From NCBI GenBank assembly GCA_016801845.1, contig CM028908.1, positions 22,145,047 through 22,209,046 of the forward strand: 64,000 nucleotides of DNA, in the 5' to 3' direction. The notes under the pieces were generated by a model. It was given only the letters and a program-made list of their open reading frames with translations, had not been told where the DNA came from and did not search any database. Shown here one piece after another: positions 24,762-36,979 of this stretch. The DNA comes from Polydactylus sextarius (lineage: Eukaryota > Chordata > Actinopteri > Polynemidae). Position 1 is the first letter of the stretch, and every line of letters begins with the position of its first letter. Position numbers and translations under genes: made by a program.

Positions 24762-26082
24762 GTGGTTTAATTCGTGTGAAGATTTCTGAATACAATGTTT
24801 CACAGTCATTTGGTTAATGAGAATATTTGTCAGGTTCGGCCAGAGGGATACATCCATCCTGATGACGTCTTCTATAAATAATCCAGCAGAGAAGCAGCGG
24901 GGTGACACAAGTCCTCCCAGGGAGCGGGCAGAGTTACGGTCAGTATGTTAATATGGACTGAGTGGCTGATGTAAACGGCGGCTTAAAGGGACACTTTACC
25001 TAGATTAAGTGTTTGATTTGTCTCCAAGACATTTACATTTGCATTTACATTTATAGAACCAGTGAGTAAGATTTAAGCTGATCTATTGGCAGAAATGGAA
25101 TATAATATTCATAAACATGTCTTCATCAGTGTATAATCATCATAGAATTAAGAATCACCTTGTTTTTTTGTTAGCAGATCTTTACATCTACATCATTAGC
25201 AGGTCCTCTTTCATGGGATCCACCATGTTTCTATGGTGTCGCCATACAAACAAACAAACACTGGTTCTATAGAGGCTCTTTTATGTTTTTATCTGACCTG
25301 AAGCACCACTGTATGTTCTCCTACATACTTTTAACCTGCAACCTCACCACTAGGCGTCACTAAATCTAACACACCAGTCCTATAAGTTTAAAACAAGTTA
25401 TTGAGGATAATTCACAGTCCTAACTGTGAACAGTTGTAACAGATATTATTTATTACTTCAGCAGTTAAGTGAAGAAATGTGAGTGAACTGTACCCTTGAG
25501 GTGAACGACTGTAAATTATAAACACAGCAGCTCTATTTTTGTTGTTGCTTCGCTACGAACCACTTATTTACTTTTTTTTTTTTTCCTGAAAACAGTTGTA
25601 TAAGAATTAAATTCAAGTAAATTTGTTTCTAACTTTCTGATTTTAGCTCAGGACGTCACGCTGACGCCATCTTTACAAACAGTTACAGGAAAGTCCTGGG
25701 TCAAATCTCTGCCAGGAAGTTCCTCCAGACCATCATGGGCAAACGGCTGGGGTAGGTATATTCAGATCAGACAGCAACAAGGTTATGTAAATATTTACAA
25801 TAACAGAAAGACATCGTTATTTGGATTGTTGGGTGTTTTTTTTTTTTTGTATAGTAATGAAAGTGAGAGCTACATGAAGCGTCAGTCAGATATCTATGAA
25901 GGAACATATAAAGAAGATCTGACATCCATCCAGAGCAATCAGAGGTACAGAGGAGTGCATGGCAACGCCCTGGGGCCCAGGTAAGTCAACACCATCAAAC
26001 CTAAAACACATCTTTACACCTCTAACAATACTATAGTCTGTTATTAACCTGAGGTTTTCCTCTTTACAGGCTGCTGAGTTGA
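24031..26082 (+). CDS. ghrh: Growth hormone-releasing hormone precursor
   Basis: A hypothalamic neuropeptide precursor of the glucagon/secretin/PACAP superfamily; the mature peptide stimulates pituitary growth-hormone release through a class B GPCR. Coding exons 24031-24110, 24834-24938, 25647-25751, 25855-25980 and 26070-26082 give 142 aa. A signal peptide of about 19 residues (LLLFCCLVMSLSG core) is followed by a propeptide. A basic site R-S-G-R (62-65) precedes the hormone, which begins at His66 (HADAIFTNSYRKVLGQ) and reads on through ARKFLQTIMGKRLG. It has the vertebrate GHRH signature and not the PRP/PACAP one, since no second PACAP-like hormone follows. Gly93-Lys94-Arg95 is a potential amidation and cleavage site, and Lys105-Arg106 is a second dibasic site. 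The start is placed at the first of two adjacent Met codons. ATTAAA at 26222 is a likely poly(A) signal. Confidence 0.96.
24170..24201. repeat. (GTTT)n tract in ghrh intron
   Basis: About seven GTTT units flanked by T-runs, in the first intron after the signal-peptide exon. Confidence 0.8.
24707..24758. repeat. (CA)n-(TA)n compound microsatellite in ghrh intron
   Basis: About 11 CA units followed by about 15 TA units, ending 75 bp before the third ghrh exon. Confidence 0.9.
25055..25384 (+). mobile_element. Teleost MITE in ghrh intron
   Basis: It starts tagaaccagtgagtaagatt and ends taaatctaacacaccagtcc, giving imperfect terminal inverted repeats. In between are ctattggcagaaatggaata, gcaggtcctctttcatggga, ccaccatgtttctat, and caacctcaccactaggcgtc. 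This series is the signature of a nonautonomous element common in percomorph fish. It lies wholly within the intron before the exon that encodes the mature hormone. Confidence 0.7.
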
Positions 26083-26299
26083 GGTTTGTGGATCAGAAAA
26101 ACAAGAGAGCTGCCAGAAATCACCTCCACGCCACTTTCATAACCATCGCCACCTGTTTTCTTACATTTACACCAACCTGTCCTCAACAAGCGAAAATGAT
26201 ATTGTCATTTTTTAAATTCCCATTAAAAACGCTGTGAAGAAAACCTGCAACTCAGCTCATGACTGGATTTAGAAAAAAAAAAATTGTGCTGAACTGAAC

Positions 26300-28060
26300 T
26301 GAACTGCTCTTTCTCAGTTTGACAGAAATATTATGATGATGATAATTTAAGAGAAATAGATTTTTAAAAAATGATGATGTTTTGTCAAGAGTCATCTTAT
26401 AACCAGTCGTAGGCATCTTGAATTAAGCATCAGGAAGTAAAAAGCATAAAAGGTCCAATATCCACGTGTAATCACATCTCAGAAGAAAATATTGCACTTT
26501 TTATATTCTACCTTTAATTTACAACTAGAATCAATATATCAGATTACAATCTTATGTACAAAACATACAAAAAAATTAGCCTTAAAAATATATATTCACT
26601 TTATAAAACACAATATTAAACTGTCCAGTAATGTGAATAATATTTAAACCTAACTGTATTTTAACCATCTGCATTAAAAACCCTAATTTAACCTCTGGAT
26701 AATTCAGCATAACAAGAAAACAAATTGGTGAAATTAGCATCAGACATGGCTGCAACCTTTTCAGGTCATTTTAGGATTCAGCTGTTGTGTGAGCTGACCG
26801 ACTGGCCTGATGTAATGAGATGTTTAAATCAAACAAAACAACATTATTTACATGTAAATAAAAAAGGCTTGAAGAGTGTTTTTCCCGGTGCTCATGTGCA
26901 GATCAGGCCAAACTGGACACTACAGTGACTCACACCAGGCCTGGGGTCAGCTGGTTTGCACGCTAACATCATTAGAAGAAATGAAGTTAAAGAAATTGAA
27001 ATTTTACACATTTAACATGTTAACATTGGAGCTGCTTTTTACTGGTGGAGACAATTCTTAGTAAATTTGCTGTTGATGCGAACGTTGGTTATGAAGGAAG
27101 AGCAGAAACTTGCATATAACCTCTGAGATTCACCCAATAATGACTAATAACTGAACTTAATATGTAGTAATCAATTTGTTGACAAATTAAATCAAGTTAA
27201 AAAGGTGAAATAAGATACTTCGATTTTGTCACGTGACGCTACATTTTGGCAGTTTCCACTGCAAATTTTTCACCTCCATCATCAGCACATAATTTTGAAA
27301 CTGAGCTTCCTTTCTATCCAGTTGTGGTGAGCATTTAATAGGACTCTTAAAAAAAAAAAAAACCCTAAATGTATGTTTGTACTATATGATACAGATGATA
27401 AATAAAACCTCCCTTGAGGCTGACCAACACATTTAATATTGGGTCTTATAATAATCATAATTCATGGAATCTAAAAAGATTTTCATGGTTCTAGTTACTG
27501 AGGAGGCTCACGAGAGCATCAAAAGACCACAGATAGTTTAGTGCAAAAGCCCTTTAGGATGTTCAAAGGGTTGGTTGGAAGATTTAACAACTTCTATAGA
27601 TGTTCATCGAACATGGAAATCCTTCTAGAGGTTGTTAGGACCAGTGGGGATATTCTAGAATCTTTTAGGGATAACTAGGGACCCAATGGTGGTTGTCATG
27701 GTCATGGAGAAGGTTCTGTATGTAGTTTTGAAGTTATGGAGGTAAATGACAAGACTAGAAAGCTTGTATTTTGCTTGGTATAACCACGTTGAAAGTCCTT
27801 AAGGAGTTTCTAGGGGGAAGGTGTCTCATGGGCCTTGAAATGAAAAACATACAATGTTTCACAATAATTCTGTAGTTCACAAATAAATCCATGAAAATTG
27901 TAACTACTTAACAAATATGGAATGCAGCTGTGTAGCAGTCTTGAACACATAAAGGCCGAGTAACAGAAGATATAAGAATAAATAATTCAAATATTTAAAT
28001 AATTGGTTTCTTTTTATCCCAATGAAATAAAGATAAGTAGACTTGGATTCACCTCAATTT
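26300..28060. other. Intergenic between ghrh and rpn2, no gene seen
   Basis: AT-rich sequence with an A-run at about 27350-27362 and no recognisable exon. The stretch 27480-27840 has repeated phrases (tagaggttgttaggaccagtggggatatt, ttctatagatgttcatc) that may be a diverged dispersed repeat. Confidence 0.45.
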
Positions 28061-28340
28061 CTTTATTTCCTCCTCTTCATTACAAAAAACATCATGTCTT
28101 CAAATTGCCCACATTTTATTAACAATTTTTCTGGGGGGGGGACGCAAACTCTGTATCAAATGGGCGACTACTGCTCCTTCTACACATCTGATGCACCAAA
28201 ACAGGCAAAACACACTGGCATAGTTAGTGATGATCCGAGTGTCAGTGCTACTGCCAGAGTTTTGTCAACTTAAACATGGTCTTCAATCTTCTGTTAAGGA
28301 GGTGACACGGATACCGAGCGATGACAAACAGGAATGTACC

Positions 28341-28341
28341 A

Positions 28342-28372
<31 letters not shown>

Positions 28373-28380
28373 CACACACA
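28341..28380. repeat. A-run plus (CA)n microsatellite
   Basis: Eighteen A followed by about 11 CA units, downstream of the rpn2 stop on its sense strand. Confidence 0.9.
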
Positions 28381-29164
28381 AAAAGACCCAGATTCAATTA
28401 AGAAACCACAAATAAAAATCCCAGCTCACTTCGAAAACACTGGCGTTTTTGGACAATAAGAAAAAAAAAAAACAAAACAAATCTCACAGGAGGATGAAGT
28501 GCAATGATCAGTGGCTTTACAGGCCTCAGTAGGAGAATCAGTCACTGAGCGTTTGTCCTCGGAGACGCTGTCATGTCTCGATTTCCTCTATTTGGCAACA
28601 CAGACAAACTGCATTTTTTAAACTGTTTTTTTAGACTCTTGACTATCCACGCCGTGTTTAAAGTCTGATTTTGGTGAATGACTCCTTGGAAACAAAAAAA
28701 AAAAATGAGCCTCATCAGAATCTTCTTTTCATTTGTTTTTTTTTTTTGTTTGTTTGTTTTTTCCCCTTTATTTTTTCTCGATTCTGTGGGAGACAAGAGA
28801 AAGTTCATGTTATTATAAATCAATATTAATGTAAGTTATTATAAACATGAGATGAATGAAACTTTTTTTTTTCCAAACACCTGATCACTGACAACCATCT
28901 ACAGGCTTTATCATGCAGTTTTGATGTGCGATCTTCCCACAACAAACAGACATATCATTTGGCAACAACACAGAGAAACTGTCAGTTTTGTTTTTGAGAC
29001 ACTTTGGATCATGAAACACAAAACACGTCACTCAGACCTGATGGTACAACCACAACCATGAGTGTTAAACCACAGTGGAGGGATTACCAATGGTATGGCT
29101 ATGGTTGTAATGATCATGGGAGGGCGGTGTGAGTGAAAAGGCAAGCCAGGGAAGAGGGGGATGG

Positions 29165-29196
29165 GTGGAGGGTGGGGTGGGGTGGGGTGGGGGGGT
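29165..29196. repeat. G-rich (GGGGT)n tract, quadruplex-prone
   Basis: Plus-strand GGTGGGG-type units supply at least five G-runs of three or more within about 32 bp, enough for a DNA G-quadruplex. The rpn2 transcript would carry the C-rich complement in its 3' region, so any fold is on DNA or on the C-rich RNA. Confidence 0.75.
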
Positions 29197-29350
29197 CGAG
29201 TTAAAACAGTCGAGTTAGAACGCATGTGAGTGTCACGCAGCCATGCACGCTGCCAGCCACCATGGAAATGCACTGAAGATGCAGTCTACAAGGATGCCCT
29301 TACTTCAGCCTGGAAGCTCGACCAACTCATTTGTTACAAATGGGGGGGCT

Positions 29351-32300
29351 TTATCGTAGGCTCCTATACTTTGCCAACCTACTACTTTGCTCTGCAGCAA
29401 TCCTGAAAGAGGAGCAAAGAGACAGCGAGGTGTGGACAGAGGGGTTAGAAGCAGAAAGAGACCGGCAGGAAAGAAAAGAGGAGGAATTCCTAACGGGGGG
29501 AAAATGGCATTTGTGTGGAATCAGTAATTGCATTATAGTACTTGCATAAAAGGGTTAAATGGGCTGTCTTAAGACGTAAAAGTGAACAATTGCAGAGTGA
29601 CGTCTTGAGTTGGTGACACAGGCTACAAATTGCTCACTCTGGTCCTTGGAGGGCTCTACATATTGATGGTGTGAGGAAATTGCCCACTCAGATCGTCTCT
29701 CTTACAGATCTTGCGGCTATGCTTTTCTCCTGGTCCAAGTAGGCACAAGATCTCCTCTTGGACAAGAGCCTGGCATTGAAATCAGCCTCCGGGGACTATC
29801 TGAGGAGCTAGAGATGTCGAAAAGGCACTTTTTCCTCATGTGTGGGGCTAAAAACTACCAAGCGTACTCGAAACACCCAACGTCCTTTTCATCTTAAAAA
29901 GGGCTCGGCTTTCTCTGAGGGATTAAGGACCCTGTAGGGACCCTTTGCACCGAGGCGCCATCAGGACACATACCTCTTCACTGCTTTCTGGGCCAGCATG
30001 CGGTTCCCGGCGAGGAAAGTTACTCCGCCAACAATTGCCAGGTACTTCAGGGTCTGGAACATATTCAGGTGGGTCCAGTAGACGTACATCAGGCCCAGCA
30101 AGGCTGAAATGAAACAACCAAGTAGGTTGGAATATTAACATTCGAACAAAAGAGCTGGTGAAGACAATAAGGCAATCATTTTTGTACCACGTGAAATTTC
30201 CAAGCACACGGCACTTAGAAATGGCCAGGCAGCGAGGACATCTTTAAACTTTTAACACACGGACATACAGAGGATGCACTGAATTACTGACACATTGAAG
30301 TCAATTGCCAGTCACTAGACACTGTGAAAAATATTTTATACAATGTAAAAACATGTGTATCGTGGCTGTTAAAATCTGATCGACTGATAAAACTGAAATG
30401 CTTGCTATGTTTTACTTACTTAGATTTTAATTGATATTGTGTTTATTTATTTCTTAGATAATAAACATCTTACAGCATATGAACATTTTCCATCCTTCTG
30501 CTTTATGCACATTTTCAATTAAAAAAATCATGTTTTAATGTTCGGATGAGGCGGAAATGTTGAGTCTTTTGATTAAAACAAAATGCAGGCAAGTGCAGCA
30601 GGAAGTAATTTAGCAGATAAATCACGACATTGTGATTAAAACGTCAGCAGACAGGAGGCATGACACAACACACACATTTAGTTTTTTTTTTTTACACCAT
30701 CTGATGTTTGACTTTTGCTCTTTTAATCACATCATTTTAATACTTTGTCTTCTTCTGCCATGTTTTAACAGCATTACCTGGAAAAACAGCACTGTCGTGT
30801 GTTTACCCAATAACCCCCACGAATCATTTCAGTATTTCTGATTCTAGTTATTGAATTGATATTCATTAATTTTTCTATATATTTAGTTTGAAACCAGCAG
30901 TACAATCTAATTTGTTGTATACTTTATATACAGAGATTAAATCTGGAGCTTCATGAATAATGCATTGGGAAAATTAATTACATTTATACACAATGTACAG
31001 CAGATGATGAATGGCAGATGAAGAGGCTGAGAAGTAATTGTATGTGTGATAAACGTCATGTTAAAGATGGAGACTAACCTGCGTGTCCCACATGGAACAG
31101 AATGGTGCTGGGAGAGAAGCTGAAGTTGGAGATGTTGGCTCCGAGCTTAAACCACTAAAGAGGAGAGGGCGAATAAAAGACAATGTGATTTTCATCCCCT
31201 TCAAGAGCTGCGAACAATGGGGCTGAAAAATTGTTTACCACCCAACACACAATGCACTGACCCACTGCAACAATAACGATTACTCAGCACTGCAAATGCC
31301 AGGGAAAAAATACCTCCTAGCTTTTGTGATTTCAAATTAAAACAAGCATTATATTCATGCATCACTGGAGCATCATTCACTGTTTATGAAGGTTTCCTAC
31401 TGAAGAGCTTTTTCTACGAAAAAAAAAAAAAAAGCAGACCACTGTGTTTACAACAACAATAACGTAATAAGCTGAATGTTCTATTAAAAAAAAAAAGGTT
31501 TTTATTAATAATGGATGTTTGTTTTTAGATGTGGGGATAAATTAATCTAAATTAGTTCCATAAATAAGTTGCTCTGCTAGTTTAGCAGACCGATGAAAAC
31601 AGGAAACATTTTGTTCAGTGGGTGTGTGATATTACCAGGATGAGCAGCAGCAGGAACGGAGACAAGACGAGTGCAGTGAAGGTGTTGGACACCACAGTGG
31701 GAGGTTTCTTCTCTGGTTCCCTGAATAAATGCTGCAGAGACACAGGAGGAGATATTTAACTGCTGGACCTCTGTTATTTTAAAGCAGAAAATCAGACATG
31801 AATAAAGATTAAATAACATTACCTGGATCTCTGGTTTGGGTATATAAAGGGTCTTGGCCTGAATGGTAGCTGGAGCTTCTTCATCCAAAAACTTCAGAAC
31901 AACATCAGCCTTTCAAAAGATAACAACCCAACTTTAGACTTCAGTATCAACTGAAGTGCCTTATCTTCATCACCACCATTAAATCTTATACTAACCACGT
32001 TCCACAAGATGGGATTCTCCAAAGTTGCGTCCCCGACAATGAGGTAGAGGGAATAGGTCCCGGAGATGGAGTCGAATTCTGATTTGCGCTCAGCGGTGTC
32101 CAACTCAAACTTGTAGAGATTCTTACTGTCGGGCTCGGCCACAAACACAACCTCCTGGCCAGTTTTTTGATTGTGCAGCCGGACGAAAGTCTGTGACAGA
32201 GAGAGAAAACGGATATTAACCTTCAATAAACTGTGGCTGGCTGTTCAAGTTGGCTTTGGTTAATCACATGTATAATATAATGGCCGCACTGTCAGATAAA

Positions 32301-35300
32301 GACAGTGTCGACAGACACCCGACCTGTGCCCATGTCCTGCTCTGACCACATACCTGGTGAGGGGTAAGCTCCACTCCTGTGTTGACGTCAACCAGCTGGA
32401 AGGACATGGCAAAGTTCTGGTGGCTGTCTGCGGTGAAGGAGCTTGCAGCTTTGGAAGGATACTCCACTCTGTGGGGTTAAAAAGGACAATAGTATTTATC
32501 ATTCCACTGTCAGCCCATTTAGATATGGTGAAAAGGGAGTCACCCATTTCACTTGTTTTCTAACCTGGTGGTCTTTGTGCCGATGCTCTGGTCCTTATCC
32601 ACCACAGACAGGTCCATGTTAGCGACGGCCACTTCAGTTGACACTTTGACTTTCAGCTACAAGTGGACAGAGTAAAAACATGAGTCAAAACATGAGTCAT
32701 ACCCACTGTAATGAGGGTATGTGAGTAGTGAGCACATCGTCATTTGCATCAGTTTGCATATCAGACCAAACAGAACAAATAATAGATTTAAAGGGGCAGT
32801 TCACATTTTTCTGTCCATCAATCAAGTATAATTCACAACAAGAAGGAAGAATAACTCATTTTTTCAAAGCTTTTATGAATGTGGTTTGCCTCAGCTCTCA
32901 CCCTTCACTGCTCTGAGTGAATGCAGTAATGTATGTCCACTATTCTAATCTAATCTCAACTGTCTGCAATTATGAAGAAACAATTGTGATACTTCAGCTT
33001 ACCCTTATTATCTTTATTTAAAGTCCTAGAGTTAACGCTATCATCTGTAATTTAAGTGAGACTTAAAAAGTTAATGTTTTACAAACCACTGAATATGTAA
33101 TTTTCTTGTGAAAACACTTCAACAAAAATTGCTAATGAAGACACTTCTCCTGTAGTGCTTCAAAAGTTTCCTCCAGTTGCTGTGACTAGAAAACAGAGTT
33201 TTGGATGTGAAATGACAATGTAACCTGCAACCACTAAAAATTGATTAATTGCAAGCCAATTATTCAAGTTAAATATAAAAACTAAGAGCAGAATCACCTC
33301 AACACGATTGGCAACCAGACGGCTGTCACCAGTCACTGCGATGGTAAACTGGTAGTATCCGCTGGCGGGCTGGTTGGACATGAAGTTCAGTTCAAAGACA
33401 CCACTGAAAAGTTGGACAAAGAACGATTCAGTGCTCTGTTATACTGACACCAGACACTACGTATGAAGACGTGTTTAACAGAAAGATAAATGAATTAATG
33501 AACAAATAAAATTAAATCTATGCAGTCAATCAAACTGGGCTGAGGAATGAGGTGATGAAAAGTCATGTAAAAAATCATTTTCCAATGAATAATGTGATAC
33601 CGACACTTATCGCTCTGACTATACGTACTCATTAAGTGTGAAAGCTGCATCTTTGAGGATGTTGCTCTTGGAAGCTACAGCAAACGCAGATTCCACAACC
33701 ACGTTGGCTGAGTCCAGAGACTGAGACATGACATCAGTAACGAGGAGCTGTGAAACCAGCAGAGAGAAAGTGTCACTACAGGATGATTAAAAACCACACA
33801 GAAGACTGAGGGTAGATTGAGATCTAACATCTATACCTGCAGGGTTGGCTGGCTGTGAGACACAGTGGCAGGTCCCTGAGCACTGACGATGACCGGCACA
33901 TGGAAGCGGTTGTTGGAGAGTGCAGCGGCGGCACTTGCCACACTAAAGGCCTCGGCCAAAGAGTCCCAGGATTTCTTGCTGAAGATGGAATTCACTAGCT
34001 GAATGACCTGATCCTGTTGGGAATGAGAATGGGGAAGGAGTCATACCTTCCATCAGTTTCAGACAGAAAAACACATGAAGACAAATAATAAAAAATCTTG
34101 ACAGGCAGAGATTGTACCTCTTTGAGAGGAGGCTCCATGTCCACATGATCTGACAGAGAATAAGCAGCAGTCACAAACAAGGCAGTTGCCTCAAGTCCCT
34201 CTTCAAACTGGAGGTAGATGCCACCCAGGTCGTCCAAACGAGCCGTCAGATCCTGAAAGGGAAAGAGAACTACTGTATTAAAACCTGATTCTGCTTTAAA
34301 AAAAAACTGTACTGTTAATTTGTGTCTAGTGTGATGAAAAACAGTGACACAGCACCACCTGTTGGAGGTTAAAGAGCCTACCTCGATTTCCTCCAGTATT
34401 CCTCCAAGTTCTGCTTGTTTGGAAAGGCGGGCTGCTGTTTGTAGAGCCATGGTGATACTGTGCAAGGAGGAAAATAAAGTTTACTGTAATAATTTGCTCT
34501 TGAACAACTGAAGCACCGTCAAAACGGGCTCCCAGCCCAGCACACTTACGCCATGACATTGTCTTCTTTGTTGATGCGAGCCAGCAGGGCACCAACAGCC
34601 TCCTGAGATGCCAGAGGGAGTCCCAGAGAGCTGAGGGCACTCACAGCACGATGAATCTGAGTCATGGTGGAGTCTTCACTAACTGCTGCTAGGAGGATGT
34701 CACGGGTTTCATTGGACACTGGGATCTATGGAATAAAAAAAAAATAATGTAAGCAAGTTTGGTTATTATTTTTTTAACCTCTGGGATCATGTTGAGGACT
34801 ACTTTCAACACATTTGTCATGAGAAAAAATAGGAGATTAGAAAGAAAAGACCATATTTTATACCTCACATCCTGAAATGGCCTGACTGGTCTCAGCAGCA
34901 AAGAAGACAGAGTCGACACTGGTGGGATCAAGCTGGGATTTGAGGAACTGGCACACTTGCTATAAACAGAATAACATTTGAAAGCAACATTTAATGCACA
35001 TGGGAGACATTTAAGTGAGAATAGGTGAATACAGTCTATTATATTAATATTCATATTCAATAATGAAGCGAGTTCCTTACTTGGTGATCAGGCACAGCCG
35101 CTCCAAGCTTGGTCAGACCGACTATAGAGTAGTAGGCTGACTCCAGGTCGAGGAAGCGTTGGCTCAGGACGTTCTGCAGTCGGGCCACATCGGGCAGAGA
35201 GAGGTGGTGCGCCGGTGTGAGCGCCTGAGCTGCGGCCAGAGCCAGGCTGAGGAAGAGCCACCCGAGCAGTCCTGCGCACACACGAGGAAAGAACGTGTTC

Positions 35301-35615
35301 CGATTAAAAACGTGTATTTATATGTTAATATCGACGAAAGTGAATAATTATATAGTTTGGTAATAAACTATCAATCGAAAAGATACGTATCCATTCATTA
35401 AGATAACGCTCTCATTGAAGGTGTAGCTAGGACGCGAGTTAGCTAACGTCAGTAGGAAGCACCGCGCTACGTGCACCGGGACATATTTTCCTCCACATGC
35501 TCTCACAGTTACAGCTCACTAACTGCATTCACATCGTAATTAAAACAGAAAAACGCACAAATAGTGATTTTTTACTATCAAATAATGAATGAATTCACTT
35601 ACGACACCGGTCCAT
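29351..35615 (-). CDS. rpn2: Ribophorin II, oligosaccharyltransferase subunit
   Basis: A noncatalytic subunit of the ER oligosaccharyltransferase complex, which N-glycosylates nascent proteins. Seventeen coding exons join to 643 aa: 35603-35615, 35081-35271, 34864-34959, 34550-34725, 34382-34457, 34118-34252, 33837-34013, 33629-33747, 33298-33403, 32565-32656, 32354-32468, 31996-32190, 31823-31909, 31636-31731, 31079-31154, 29974-30103, 29351-29402. A signal peptide (LLGWLFLSLALAAAQA) leads into LTPAHHLS. Luminal landmarks include GGIYLQFEEGLEATALFV, FTADSHQNFAMSFQLVDV and TFVRLHNQKTGQEVVFVAEP. Three C-terminal membrane segments follow (FLLLLILWF; STILFHVGHAALLGLMYVYW; LKYLAIVGGVTFLAG). The last exon reads RIAAEQSSRLAKYRSLR and stop, matching a longer human splice form rather than the short KRTAH end. 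An ACTTCCGGT ETS-type site at 35655 fits a housekeeping promoter. Minus-strand AATAAA motifs occur at 28767, 28115 and 28062. Confidence 0.95.
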
Positions 35616-36090
35616 GTCTCGCAGTCTAATGCAGCGTCACCAAAACCGACGATTACTTCCGGTGTCTGAGACAGGGAACTGTCAGCCGACGTAACACATC
35701 CGGCTGTACACTTCCCGTTTCAAAATAAAAGCACGACTAGATTCAAGTACACGTCGGAAATGTTCAGGTAGTGACGTGTCATTTCACAATTAATCAGTAG
35801 CGGTCATGTGACATTTAGCTATTTCTTATAGCATCTCTCTCTCTAACTATATTTATTTTATATGTATAAAAACACTGTAAAAATAATAAATATTAAATTC
35901 CCGACTTGCAGAGATCTTGCATACAATATATAACAATCCTGTTAGTTTTCAGCAATCTATAATTTCATCTAACTGAATTATAAACCATGAATCTGGTTTA
36001 TGTAAACTCATAGTAACCACAAGTTGTTGTGTTGAAATTAACTGGTTTACAGTAAATAAACAAAGTAGAGCAACAATGTACTGGAAATAG
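35616..36090. promoter_or_regulatory. rpn2 upstream region
   Basis: This stretch between the rpn2 start and the mybl2 poly(A) signal contains ACTTCCGGT at 35655-35663 (ETS-factor consensus) close to the rpn2 start, with no TATA box. No coding sequence is seen. Confidence 0.5.
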
Positions 36091-36094
36091 CAGT

Positions 36095-36100
36095 TTTATT
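36095..36100 (-). terminator. Poly(A) signal of mybl2
   Basis: AATAAA on the minus strand about 880 bp after the mybl2 stop. A second one lies at 36126-36131. The intervening 3' UTR has no other gene. Confidence 0.55.
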
Positions 36101-36979
36101 AAATTTCTTCACAAAATGTTGTACATTTTATTAAAAACATACAACAGCAACTATTTACAAACAGTGCCACATAACAGAATACCATTACCAGTAAAGATTG
36201 CTAGGTATAAAGATCGGTAGATGCTTCCATGCCCCCATTATATCTTAACTAGATGTGTTGCATAAAAAAATAATTCCCGAATTTGTCCTCATGACTTTGT
36301 TGGATCTCAATAATGTACGAGTTGTCTTCATGTCACAATGCATTTGAAAGCCTACTTTTTCAATGTGTAATGACATGTATATCATAAAGCTATACAAATA
36401 CTAAACATGTCGGTATCTTACAAGGAGACAAAGTTTACTTAACACTTTCAACAGTTTGCAGATACCAAAACACATGACCGATCAACCTGTGTGAATTTAC
36501 TCCACAATTAAAACCACTGTGTGTTATTTGACAAATATAGCTATGGAGGTTCAACCTGAGTGTTTGTACTCTTTACAATTTTAAAACACTGTTAATTACA
36601 GAAACATAATGCAATGTAAAACCATGTCTTTTCAGAGAGCAAAAGTACATAGTTTCAACCCCCCCACTCAATTTTACATTCATTGATATTTTTAAACACA
36701 TCTATGTGACAACAGTACAATGACATATGATTCTTAACTTCAAACCCTTATATAGGGTCACTGGAGTGACACTAAATCTAAAAGCACCATTCTGTAACAA
36801 CTTATTGATACAGCTACACACTGTAAAGGTTTTGATGGCTAATGACTTGTTCAAGAACTGTGCTAAACTTCCACATGAGATGTTCTTCTCTCCAACATTA
36901 CAACAGCAAAAAGTTATTAACAAACAAGAACATTTGTGTTTTGGATGTGTAACATGTCGGTGAAAACACAGGAGACATC

